Positions 49,330-58,500 of a stretch of DNA of 64,000 nucleotides are shown here, one piece after another. The notes under the pieces are model-generated. The model made no database searches and was not told the origin of the DNA. It saw only the letters and a list, made by a program, of their open reading frames with translations. Position 1 is the stretch's first letter; each line of letters starts with the position of its first letter. A program made the position numbers and the translations under genes. This stretch comes from Mycobacterium heidelbergense (GTDB lineage Bacteria > Actinomycetota > Actinomycetes > Mycobacteriales > Mycobacteriaceae): the NCBI RefSeq assembly GCF_010730745.1, contig NZ_AP022615.1, forward strand, positions 930,001 through 994,000, written 5' to 3'.

Positions 49330-50685
49330 CTAACCGCGCGTCACGGCCGTCAAGGCGGCGCGAACGGCGCGGATCGCCGCGTCGATTTCCGCGCGGGAAA
49401 CGGTCAGGGCGGGGCGGAACCGGATTCCGTCCCGGCCGGAGGGCAGCACGATCACGGCGCGCTGCCACAGCCGGCGGATCAGCTCGTCGCGGTCGGCGGC
49501 GGTCGGCAGGCTGAACGCGCACATCAACCCGCGCCCGCGGGGGTCGAGAACCAGCGCCGGGAAGTCGTCGGCGAGTTCGTCGAGCCGATCGCGCAGGTAG
49601 CGGCCGTGCTCGGCGGCCCGCTCGAACAGCTCGTCGGACTCGATCACCTCGAGGATGCGGCGGGCGCGCACCATGTCGGCGAGATTGCCGCCCCACGTCG
49701 AGTTGAGCCGGGAGGCGACCGCGAAGACGTTGTCGGCGATCTCGTCGACGCGGCGGCCGGCCATCACGCCGCACACCTGCGTCTTCTTGCCGAACGCCAC
49801 GACGTCGGGGGCGACGCCCAATTGCTGGTAGGCCCAAGCGGTTCCGGTCAGCCCGCAGCCGGTCTGCACCTCGTCGAAGATCAGCAGGGCGTCGTATTCG
49901 TCGCACAGCGCGCGCATGGCGGCAAAGAACTGCGGCCGGAAGTGCCGGTCGCCGCCTTCGCCCTGGATCGGTTCGGCGATGAAGCACGCGATGTCGTGCG
50001 GGTGGGCCTCGAATGCCGCGCGGGCCTGGCGCAGCGACTCGGCTTCCAGCGCGTCCATCGCAGGCCCGGACTGCCCGGGCCGGAGGTACGGCGCGTCGAT
50101 GCGCGGCCAGTCGAATTTCGGGAAGCGGTCCACGGCGACCGGGTTGGTGTTGGTCAGCGACAGCGTGTAGCCGCTGCGCCCGTGGAACGCGCCACGCAAG
50201 TGCAGCACCCGGGTGCCGAGCGCCGGATCGATGCCGCGCTTCTCGTTGTGCCGGCTCTTCCAGTCGAACGCGGCCTTGAGCGCGTTCTCCACCGCCAGCG
50301 CGCCGCCGTCGACGAAGAACAGATGCGGCAGCGCCGGGTCGCCCAGCACCCGCGCGAAGGTCTCGACGAAGCGGGCCATCGCGACCGTGTACACGTCGGA
50401 ATTGCTCGGCTTGTTCAGCGCGGCGCTCAGGAGCTCCGCCCGGAATTCCTCGTCGTCGGCCAGCGCGGGGTGATTCATGCCCAGCGCCGACGACGCGAAG
50501 AACGTGAACATGTCGAGGTAGCGCCGGCCGTCGCGGGCGTCGACCAGGTACGAGCCGGACGAGCGCGCCAGGTCGAGCACCAGGTCGAAACCGTCGGCCA
50601 GGATGCTGCGCGACAGCACGTCGTGCACCCGGTCGGGCCCTATGTGCGGGCCGGCGAGCGCGACGGGGTTCACGGCGGCGGTCAT
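49330..50685 (-). CDS. lat: L-lysine-epsilon aminotransferase
   Basis: This 451-residue PLP enzyme converts lysine and 2-oxoglutarate to piperideine-6-carboxylate and glutamate. It is induced in starvation and persistence in M. tuberculosis. The PLP-binding Lys300 is in AFGKKTQVCG. IFDEVQTGCGLTG at about 269-281 holds the pyridine-nitrogen Asp271. HLRGAFHGRSGYTLSLTNTN is the conserved active-site stretch. TATCAT at 50692-50697 gives a leaderless start at 50685, with a palindrome further upstream. It lies downstream of its regulator lrpA. Confidence 0.95.
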   Translation of the reverse strand: MTAAVNPVALAGPHIGPDRVHDVLSRSILADGFDLVLDLARSSGSYLVDARDGRRYLDMFTFFASSALGMNHPALADDEEFRAELLSAALNKPSNSDVYTVAMARFVETFARVLGDPALPHLFFVDGGALAVENALKAAFDWKSRHNEKRGIDPALGTRVLHLRGAFHGRSGYTLSLTNTNPVAVDRFPKFDWPRIDAPYLRPGQSGPAMDALEAESLRQARAAFEAHPHDIACFIAEPIQGEGGDRHFRPQFFAAMRALCDEYDALLIFDEVQTGCGLTGTAWAYQQLGVAPDVVAFGKKTQVCGVMAGRRVDEIADNVFAVASRLNSTWGGNLADMVRARRILEVIESDELFERAAEHGRYLRDRLDELADDFPALVLDPRGRGLMCAFSLPTAADRDELIRRLWQRAVIVLPSGRDGIRFRPALTVSRAEIDAAIRAVRAALTAVTRG

Positions 50686-50691
50686 GCCCCG

Positions 50692-50697
50692 ATGATA
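50692..50697 (-). promoter_or_regulatory. -10 box of leaderless lat
   Basis: TATCAT on the minus strand sets +1 exactly on the ATG at 50685. Confidence 0.6.
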
Positions 50698-50703
50698 GCG
50701 TGG

Positions 50704-50768
50704 TTTTTACGGAATCATGACGCTGATACAGGAAACATTATGGTATGTATTGCCGATCACTGTAAAAA
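50704..50768. promoter_or_regulatory. A+T-rich lat operator region with inverted repeat
   Basis: TTTTTAC at 50704-50710 and GTAAAAA at 50762-50768 are exact reverse complements at the ends of a 65-base A+T-rich stretch in the lat promoter and lrpA 3' end. LrpA is known to bind near lat in M. tuberculosis, so this is a candidate wrapped Lrp site. Confidence 0.45.
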
Positions 50769-51190
50769 GTATTGAGGATGATGGTGCTTCGGGTCTGGAC
50801 GTTGGCCGTGGTGCGGATCCTCCGCAACAGATCCTCGAGCGCCCGCGCGGACTCCACCCGCACCAGCAGGACGTAGCTTTCTTCCCCGGCCACCGAGTGA
50901 CACGATTCGATCTCCTCGATGTGTTCCAGCCGGGCGGGCGCATCATCGGGTTGAGAGGGATCCAGGGGAGTGATGGCCACGAACGCCGACAGCCGGTGCC
51001 CGACCGCCTCCGGGTTGACCCGCGCGGAGTATCCCGACACCACCCCGCGCGACTCCAGCCGGCGCACCCGCGACTGGACCGCCGACACCGACAGCCCGGC
51101 GCTGGCGGCCAGCTCCGCCAGCGTGGCGCGCCCGTCGGCGACCAGCTCGCGCACCAGGATCCGGTCGATGTCGTCGAGCGTCTCACCCAT
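50738..51190 (-). CDS. lrpA: LrpA, Lrp/AsnC-family regulator
   Basis: This 150-residue feast/famine regulator has a winged helix at about 4-52 (DDIDRILVRELVADGRATLA, ELAASAGLSVSAVQSRVRRL) and a C-terminal RAM (effector-binding) domain at about 70-145 with EEIESCHSVAGEESYVLLVR. It regulates the adjacent lat gene, whose promoter it overlaps. Its leaderless start at 51190 is set by TAGTCT at 51197-51202. It is divergent from the 2-oxoadipate dioxygenase-like gene, so one 30-base region serves both. Confidence 0.94.
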   Translation of the reverse strand: MGETLDDIDRILVRELVADGRATLAELAASAGLSVSAVQSRVRRLESRGVVSGYSARVNPEAVGHRLSAFVAITPLDPSQPDDAPARLEHIEEIESCHSVAGEESYVLLVRVESARALEDLLRRIRTTANVQTRSTIILNTFYSDRQYIP

Positions 51191-51196
51191 GGCCGG

Positions 51197-51202
51197 AGAC
51201 TA
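51197..51202 (-). promoter_or_regulatory. -10 box of leaderless lrpA
   Basis: TAGTCT on the minus strand sets +1 at the ATG at 51190. Confidence 0.55.
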
Positions 51203-51220
51203 TCGCAGGGACGACACCCC

Positions 51221-52456
51221 GTGAGCCCGGCCAAACGACTGGTGACCTGGCAGCTGCGCGCGCGGTTCGCCGCCGGGCTGTCGGCGATGTACGCCGCCGA
51301 GGTGCCCGCGTACGCCACGCTGGTCGAGGTCAGCGAGCAGGTCAACGCGGACCACGTGGCACGCCATCCGGGTGCCGAACGCTACGGCTCGCTGCGGCGG
51401 GTGACCGCCGAGCGGCACGGCGCCATCCGGGTGGGCGGCCCGGCCGAACTGGCCGACGTCGCCGATCTGTTCGCGGCGTTCGGCATGCTGCCGGTGGGCT
51501 ACTATGACCTGCGCTCGGCCCGCTCCCCCATCCCGGTGGTGGCGACCGCCTTTCGGCCCATCGATCCAGACGAGTTGGCGCGCAACCCGTTTCGGGTGTT
51601 CACGTCGATGCTGGCCACCCGCGACCCGCGCTACTTCCGACCCGGCCTGCGCGCCCGCGTGGAGACGTTCCTCGGGCGCCGCCACCTGTTCGACCCCGCG
51701 CTGCTCGCCCGGGCGCGCATCATCGCCGCCGAGGGCGCCTGCGACGCCGAGGAGGCGGAGGCCTTCGTCGCGGCGGCGGTGGCGGCGTTCGCGCTGTCCC
51801 GCGAACCGATCAACAAGTCCTGGTACGACGAGTTGTCGCGGGTGTCGGCGGTGGCGGCCGACATCGCGGGGGTCGGTTCCACCCACATCAACCACCTGAC
51901 GCCGCGGGTGCTCGACATCGACGAGCTGTACCGGCGGATGACCGCGCGCGGCATCGCCATGATCGACGCCATCCAGGGCCCGCCCCGCACCGACGGTCCC
52001 GCCGTGCTGTTGCGGCAGACGTCGTTTCGCGCCCTCGCCGAGCCGTGCCTGTTCCGCGACCGCGGCGGCGCCGTCAGTTCCGGAACGCTGACGGTGCGGT
52101 TCGGTGAGGTCGAGGCGCGCGGCGTCGCGCTGACGCCGCGCGGGCGCGCGCGCTACGACGCGGCAATGGCGGCCCCCGATCCGGCGGCGGTGTGGGGCCA
52201 ATACTTTCCGTCGACCGACGAACAGATGGCCGCACAGGGGCTGGCCTACTACCGCGGCGGCGCCCCGTCGAAACCCGTCGTCTACGAGGATTTCCTGCCC
52301 GCATCGGCGGCGGGGATCTTCCGCTCCAACCTCGACTCCGACGCCCGGCCGGCCGACGGTTCCGACGACTCGGGTTACGACGCGCAGTGGCTGGCCGGGG
52401 CCATCGGCCGCGACATCCACGACCCGTACGCGCTCTACCAGGAGGCATCCGGATGA
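51221..52456 (+). CDS. DUF1338/HglS-type 2-oxoadipate dioxygenase/decarboxylase (Rv3292 homologue)
   Basis: This 411-residue protein belongs to the family whose Pseudomonas member HglS turns 2-oxoadipate into D-2-hydroxyglutarate in lysine breakdown. THINHLTPRVLDIDELY carries conserved metal-binding His. GTLTVRFGEVEARGVAL and PVVYEDFLPASAAGIFRSNL carry other conserved residues. The neighbouring lat and pcd genes supply the upstream steps, so the assignment agrees with pathway context. Direct experimental proof in mycobacteria is not known to me. The ATG of pcd overlaps its stop by 4 bases. Confidence 0.82.
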   Translation: MSPAKRLVTWQLRARFAAGLSAMYAAEVPAYATLVEVSEQVNADHVARHPGAERYGSLRRVTAERHGAIRVGGPAELADVADLFAAFGMLPVGYYDLRSARSPIPVVATAFRPIDPDELARNPFRVFTSMLATRDPRYFRPGLRARVETFLGRRHLFDPALLARARIIAAEGACDAEEAEAFVAAAVAAFALSREPINKSWYDELSRVSAVAADIAGVGSTHINHLTPRVLDIDELYRRMTARGIAMIDAIQGPPRTDGPAVLLRQTSFRALAEPCLFRDRGGAVSSGTLTVRFGEVEARGVALTPRGRARYDAAMAAPDPAAVWGQYFPSTDEQMAAQGLAYYRGGAPSKPVVYEDFLPASAAGIFRSNLDSDARPADGSDDSGYDAQWLAGAIGRDIHDPYALYQEASG

Positions 52457-53964
52457 GTACCGAGGAGCTACGAACGCGGGCGCTCGAAGCCTGCGCGGCA
52501 ATCGGTGTCGGCGCCGAGCTGGGCGAGCCGGGCGGGCGCGGCCTGCCCGCCCGCACGCCGATCACCGGCGAGGCGCTCGGCACCGTCGCACCCACCACGC
52601 CCGAGTGGGCCGATCGCGCGATCGCCGAAGCGGCGCAAGCGTTTTCGGCCTGGCGGGCCACGCCGGCCCCGGTGCGCGGCGCCCTGGTCGCGCGGCTCGG
52701 CGAGCTGCTCACCGCGCACCGGGACGACCTCGCGACGTTGGTGACCCTCGAGGTCGGCAAGATCGCCTCCGAGGCGGCCGGCGAGGTGCAGGAGATGATC
52801 GACGTCTGCCAGTTCGCCGTCGGGCTCTCGCGCCAGCTCTACGGCCGGACCATCGCCTCGGAGCGCCCCGGGCATCGGCTGCTGGAGACCTGGCATCCGC
52901 TCGGCGTGGTCGGGGTGATCACCGCGTTCAACTTCCCCGTGGCGGTGTGGGCGTGGAACGCCGCGGTGGCGCTGGTGTGCGGGGACACCGTGGTGTGGAA
53001 GCCCTCGGAGCTGACGCCGCTGACGGCCCTGGCCTGCCAGGCGCTGATCGGGCGGGCCGCCGCCGACGTCGGCGCCCCGCCCGCGGTGAGCGGCCTGATC
53101 CTGGGCGAGCGCGACCTCGGCGAGCGGCTGGTGGACGACCCGCGGGTCGCCCTGGTGTCCGCGACCGGTTCGGTGCGGATGGGCCGGGCGGTGGGGCCCC
53201 GCGTCGCCGGGCGCTTCGGGCGGGCGCTGCTGGAGCTGGGCGGCAACAACGCGGCCATCGTGACGCCGTCGGCCGACCTCGACCTGGCCGTGCGCGCCAT
53301 CGTGTTCGCCGCCGCCGGCACCGCCGGTCAGCGCTGCACCAGCCTGCGCCGGCTGATCGTGCACCGCTCGGTGGCCGACGATCTGGTGGCGCGCGTCGTC
53401 GCCGCCTACCGGCAGCTGCCCCTCGGCGACCCGTCGGCGCCGGGCACGCTCGTCGGGCCGCTGATTCACGAGACCGCCTACCGCGACATGGTGGGGGCCC
53501 TGGAACGGGCGCGCGCCGACGGCGGCGACGTCACCGGCGGCGAGCGCCGGCAGACCGACCATCCGAGCGCCTACTACGTCGCGCCGGCCGTGGTCCGCAT
53601 GCCCGCGCAGACCGCGATCGTGGCCACCGAGACGTTCGCGCCGATCCTCTACGTGCTGACCTACGACGGCCTGGACGAGGCGATCGCGCTCAACAATGGT
53701 GTGCCGCAGGGCCTTTCGTCGGCCATCTTCACCACCGATCTGCGGGAGCCGGAGCGTTTCCTGGACGGATCGGACTGCGGTATCGCCAACGTCAACATCG
53801 GCACGTCCGGCGCCGAGATCGGCGGGGCGTTCGGCGGTGAAAAGCAAACCGGGGGCGGGCGGGAGTCCGGCTCGGACGCGTGGAAGGCTTACATGCGGCG
53901 CGCCACCAATACCGTGAACTATTCCGGCGAGTTACCGCTGGCCCAGGGCGTGCGGTTCGGATAA
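52453..53964 (+). CDS. pcd: Pcd, piperideine-6-carboxylate/aminoadipate semialdehyde dehydrogenase
   Basis: This 503-residue ALDH7-type aldehyde dehydrogenase oxidises the lat product to 2-aminoadipate. The NAD site FNFPVAVWAWNAAVALVCG is followed by LLELGGNNAAIV (general base region). The catalytic Cys295 is in GTAGQRCTSLRR. The C-terminus holds NIGTSGAEIGGAFGGEKQTGGGRESGSDAWK, in parts, typical of this ALDH class. It overlaps the DUF1338 gene stop by 4 bases. The two make an operon divergent from lrpA-lat. Confidence 0.93.
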   Translation: MSTEELRTRALEACAAIGVGAELGEPGGRGLPARTPITGEALGTVAPTTPEWADRAIAEAAQAFSAWRATPAPVRGALVARLGELLTAHRDDLATLVTLEVGKIASEAAGEVQEMIDVCQFAVGLSRQLYGRTIASERPGHRLLETWHPLGVVGVITAFNFPVAVWAWNAAVALVCGDTVVWKPSELTPLTALACQALIGRAAADVGAPPAVSGLILGERDLGERLVDDPRVALVSATGSVRMGRAVGPRVAGRFGRALLELGGNNAAIVTPSADLDLAVRAIVFAAAGTAGQRCTSLRRLIVHRSVADDLVARVVAAYRQLPLGDPSAPGTLVGPLIHETAYRDMVGALERARADGGDVTGGERRQTDHPSAYYVAPAVVRMPAQTAIVATETFAPILYVLTYDGLDEAIALNNGVPQGLSSAIFTTDLREPERFLDGSDCGIANVNIGTSGAEIGGAFGGEKQTGGGRESGSDAWKAYMRRATNTVNYSGELPLAQGVRFG

Positions 53965-54073
53965 ACGCCGGCCCGCCAAACTTTCCCCAGCGGCGAGCCG
54001 CGTCCTAGGCTAGGGGGCGCAGAGCGTGGCTGCGGCTTCACGGCGCCCGGGGCTGGCAGCGGGGGGAGGACGA

Positions 54074-54769
54074 GTGGATCTCTCGGTACGCAGCACGCTG
54101 CCGGAAGTGCTGGACGACGAGGACGTCGACATCGCCGACTACCGGCGCTGCCTGGCCGAGCTCGCCGTCATCAATCGCCTCACCCTCACCCATCGCCCGA
54201 CATTGCGCTGGCTGGCGCGCGCGACGAAAGCGTTGCCCGCCGGTGAGACATTCTCCGTGCTCGACGTCGGCTACGGCGACGGCGATTTGTTGCGCGCCAT
54301 CGCGCGCCGGGCGGATACGCCCGGGCCGAGGGCGCGATTATCGGGCATCGATCTCAACCCGCGAAGCGCCGCCGTCGCGCGCGGCGCAACACCGGCGGAC
54401 ATGACCATCGACTACCGAACGGGCGACGTATTTTCCTACACGCCGGACGAGCCGGTGGATTTCATCGTCAGCTCGCAGGTCACGCATCACCTCAGCGACG
54501 AGGACGTCGTCGAATTCCTGATCTGGCTCGAGACGAATTCCGTATACGGCTGGCACATCGCGGACCTTCACCGCCATCCGCTGGCTTATTACGGCTTTCC
54601 GGTGCTGGCCGGACTGATGCGGTGGCATCCCATCGTGCGCTCCGACGGCATGATCTCCGTCGCCCGCAGTTTTCGGCGCAGGGATTGGCAAGCGTATCTG
54701 GACAAGGCGGGATTGAAGGCGGAAATCTCTTGGCACGCATTCCGGTTCTGCGTGCGCCGGATCAAATGA
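54074..54769 (+). CDS. SAM-dependent methyltransferase, unassigned substrate
   Basis: This 231-residue class I methyltransferase has motif I VLDVGYGDGDLLRAI. The later motifs FIVSSQVTHHLSDEDVVEF and WHIADLHRHPLAYYGFPV are shared with methyltransferases sometimes coupled to polyketide or lipid synthesis. No adjacent biosynthetic gene explains it. GGAGG precedes the GTG at 54074, so the longer frame from 54026 was rejected. It stands alone between pcd and the TetR gene with about 100-base spacers on either side. Confidence 0.75.
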   Translation: MDLSVRSTLPEVLDDEDVDIADYRRCLAELAVINRLTLTHRPTLRWLARATKALPAGETFSVLDVGYGDGDLLRAIARRADTPGPRARLSGIDLNPRSAAVARGATPADMTIDYRTGDVFSYTPDEPVDFIVSSQVTHHLSDEDVVEFLIWLETNSVYGWHIADLHRHPLAYYGFPVLAGLMRWHPIVRSDGMISVARSFRRRDWQAYLDKAGLKAEISWHAFRFCVRRIK

Positions 54770-54865
54770 GGGGCCGCCGGAGGACCACGGCGACCGCGGC
54801 GCGGCCCCGAGCTGCCCGAATCCATCCCGTGAACGCGGTCTGAATTAAGACTCAGCCTCCGTGGG

Positions 54866-54871
54866 TACTAT
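54866..54871 (+). promoter_or_regulatory. -10 box of near-leaderless TetR gene
   Basis: TACTAT sets +1 at 54878, one base before the ATG at 54879. Confidence 0.5.
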
Positions 54872-54878
54872 CTGACAC

Positions 54879-55541
54879 ATGCCAACAGCTAGGAGGCGGT
54901 TGTCCCCCGAGGACCGCCGAGCTGAGCTGCTTGCTCTGGGGGCGGAGGTTTTCGGGAAGCGGCCTTACGACGACGTCCGCATCGACGAGATCGCCGAGCG
55001 CGCCGGGGTGTCCCGGGCCCTGATGTATCACTACTTCCCCGATAAACGGGCGTTCTTCGCCGCGGTCGTCAAGGACGAGGCCGACCGGCTGTACGAGGCC
55101 ACCAACCAGCTGCGCCCCGCCGGCCTGACGATGTTCGAGGAGATCAGGACCGGTGTGCTGGCCTATATGGCCTATCAACAACTCCATCCGGAGTCCGCGT
55201 GGGCGGCGTATGTCGGTCTCGGCCGGTCCGACCCGGTGCTGCTCGGCGTCAGCGACGAGGCCAAGAACCGGCAGATGGAACACATCATGGGCCGGGTCGC
55301 CGAACTGGTGAGCGCGGTCCCCGGGCACACCCTGGAACCCGACATCGAGCGGCACCTGCGGGTGATCCTGCACGGTTGGCTCGCGCTCACCTTCGAGATC
55401 TGCCGCCAGCGGATCATGGACCCCACGACCGACGCCGAGGGGCTCGCCGACGCCTGTGCGCACGCCCTGCTGGACGCCATCGCGCGCATCCCGAAGATTC
55501 CGGACGGGCTGGCCGAGGCGATGTCCACCGCGCGACTATGA
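54879..55541 (+). CDS. TetR-family regulator (Rv3295 homologue)
   Basis: This 220-residue repressor-type protein has an N-terminal helix-turn-helix (DEIAERAGVSRALMYHYFPD at about 40-59) after a basic start (MPTARRRLSPEDRRAE). A C-terminal all-helical ligand domain with many Tyr, Met and Trp follows. The ligand and targets are unknown. It lies 32 bases before lhr and could share its transcript, as in M. tuberculosis. Confidence 0.88.
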   Translation: MPTARRRLSPEDRRAELLALGAEVFGKRPYDDVRIDEIAERAGVSRALMYHYFPDKRAFFAAVVKDEADRLYEATNQLRPAGLTMFEEIRTGVLAYMAYQQLHPESAWAAYVGLGRSDPVLLGVSDEAKNRQMEHIMGRVAELVSAVPGHTLEPDIERHLRVILHGWLALTFEICRQRIMDPTTDAEGLADACAHALLDAIARIPKIPDGLAEAMSTARL

Positions 55542-55573
55542 GGCCTGTCGGTGTGCCTTGGCACCATGGTTAG

Positions 55574-58500
55574 GTGAGCAACCCTGACCCGTTAGGCCGG
55601 TTCAGCGCGATCACCCGCGAATGGTTCGCCAGCACCTTCGCCGCGCCGACCACCGCGCAGGCGGACGCCTGGGACGCCATCGCCGACGGGCACAACACCC
55701 TGGTGATCGCGCCGACGGGCTCCGGCAAGACGCTGGCGGCGTTCCTGTGGGCGCTGGATAGCCTCGCCGGCGCCGCCGACCGGCCCGCGGGCACCCGCGT
55801 GCTGTACGTGTCGCCGCTCAAGGCGCTCGCCGTCGACGTCGAGCGCAACCTGCGCACCCCGTTGGCCGGGCTCACCAGGATCGCCGAGCGCCGCGGCCTG
55901 CCGGCGCCCGACATCAGCGTCGGGGTCCGCTCGGGTGACACCCCGCCCGCGCAGCGCCGCCAGCTCCTCGCGCGGCCGCCCGACGTGCTGATCACCACCC
56001 CGGAGTCGCTGTTTTTGATGCTCACCTCCGCGGCGCGCGAAACCCTGGCCGGCGTCCAGACGGTGATCGTCGACGAGATCCACGCCATCGCCGGCGGCAA
56101 GCGCGGCGCGCACCTGGCGGTGTCGCTGGAGCGCCTGGACGACCTGCGCGACGGGCCGCCCGCGCAGCGCATCGGGCTGTCGGCCACCGTGCGCCCGCCC
56201 GAGGAGCTGGCGCGGTTCCTGTCCGGCGGAGGCCCGACGACTCGGACAACCATAGTGGCCCCGCCGTCGGCCAAGACGGTGGAGCTCGCCGTGCAGGTGC
56301 CGGTGCCCGACATGGCCAACCTGGCGAATAGCAGCATCTGGCCCGACGTCGAGGCGCGGCTGGTCGATTTGATCGAATCGCACGGCTCGACCATCGTGTT
56401 CGCCAACTCCCGGCGGCTGGCCGAGCGACTCACCGCCCGGCTCAACGAGATTCACGCCGAACGGTCCGGGATCGAGCTGACCCCGGAGCCCAACCCGCGG
56501 GTGGCCGGCGGGGCGCCGGCGCACATCATGGGCAGCGGCCAGACCTGGGGCACCGGCGCCGTCCTGGCGCGCGCCCACCACGGCTCGGTCAGCAAGGAGC
56601 AGCGCGCCCTGGTCGAGGAGGACCTCAAACGCGGGCTGCTCAAGGCGGTGGTGGCGACGTCGAGCCTGGAACTGGGCATCGACATGGGCGCGGTCGACCT
56701 GGTGATCCAGGTGGAGGCGCCGCCGTCGGTGGCCAGCGGCCTGCAGCGCATCGGGCGGGCCGGGCACCAGGTCGGCGAGGTCTCGCGCGGGGTGCTGTTC
56801 CCGAAGCACCGCACCGACCTGATCGGCTGCGCGGTGAGCGTGCAGCGCATGCTGGCCGGCCAGATCGAGACCATGCGGGTGCCCGCCAACCCGCTGGACA
56901 TCCTCGCGCAGCAGACCGTGGCGGCGGCCGCGCTCGAGCCGCTCGATGCCGACAAGTGGTTCGACACGGTGCGCCGCGCCGCCCCCTTCGCCACCCTGCC
57001 GCGCAGCGTGTACGAGGCCACCCTGGACCTGCTGTCCGGAAAATATCCGTCCACCGAGTTCGCCGAGCTGCGGCCGCGGCTGGTCTACGACCGCGACACG
57101 GGCACCCTGACCGCGCGGCCCGGCGCCCAGCGCCTCGCCGTCACCTCCGGCGGCGCCATCCCCGACCGGGGGCTGTTCACCGTCTGGCTGGCCACCGAAA
57201 AGCCTTCGCGGGTAGGCGAACTCGACGAGGAGATGGTCTACGAATCCCGTCCCGGTGACGTGATCTCCCTCGGCGCCACCAGCTGGCGGATCACCGAGAT
57301 CACCCACGACCGGGTGCTGGTCATTCCCGCGCCGGGCCAGCCGGCCCGGTTGCCGTTCTGGCGCGCCGACGGCGTCGGGCGCCCGGCCGAGCTCGGCGCC
57401 GCGCTCGGGGCGCTCACCGGCGAGCTGGCCGGCCTGGGCCGCGACGCGTTCGACAAGCGTTGCGCCGGTTTGGGTTTCGACGCCTACGCGGCCGACAACC
57501 TGTGGGGGCTGCTGGACGAGCAGCGGGCCGCCGCCGGGGTGGTGCCCACCGACACCACCCTGCTGGTCGAGCGGTTCCGCGACGAGCTGGGCGACTGGCG
57601 GGTGATCCTGCACTCGCCGTACGGGCTGCGGGTGCACGGGCCGCTGGCGCTGGCCGTCGGCCGGCGGCTGCGGGAACGCTACGGCATCGACGAGAAGCCG
57701 ACCGCCTCCGACGACGGCATCGTGGTGCGCTTGCCCGACACCGGGTTTTCCGCCGCGGACGCCCCGCCGGGCGCGGAGCTGTTCATCTTCGACGCCGACG
57801 AGATCGACCCGGTCGTCACCGCCGAGGTGGGCGGTTCGGCGTTGTTCGCGTCGCGGTTCCGGGAGTGCGCGGCCCGCGCGCTGCTGCTGCCCCGCCGGCA
57901 TCCCGGCCGCCGCTCGCCGCTGTGGCACCAGCGCCAGCGCGCGGCCCAGCTGCTGGACGTGGCCCGCAAATACCCCGACTTCCCGGTGGTGCTCGAGACC
58001 GTCCGCGAATGCCTGCAGGACGTGTACGACGTGCCCGCGCTGGCCGGGCTGATGGCCGGCATCGCCGCGCGCACGGTGCGGGTGCTGGAGACCGAAACCG
58101 CGCGGCCCTCCCCGTTCGCGGCGTCGCTGCTGTTCGGTTACGTGGGCGGGTTCGTGTACGAGGGCGACACCCCGCTGGCCGAGCGCCGGGCCGCGGCGCT
58201 GTCGCTGGACAGCACGCTGCTGGCCGAGCTGCTCGGCCGCGTCGAGCTGCGCGAGCTGCTCGACGCGGACGTCGTCGCCGCGACCGGCCGCCAGCTGCAG
58301 CACCTGTCCGACGACCGGGCCGCCCGCGACGCCGAGGGCGTCGCGGACCTGCTGCGGCTCCTGGGCCCGCTGACCGAGGACGAGGTCGCGGCCCGGGCCG
58401 CGGCCGAGGACGTCGGGGGCTGGCTGGAGGGCCTGCGCGCCGCCCGGCGCGCGCTGACGGTGTCGTTCGCCGGCCGCGGCTGGTGGGTGGCCATCGAGGA

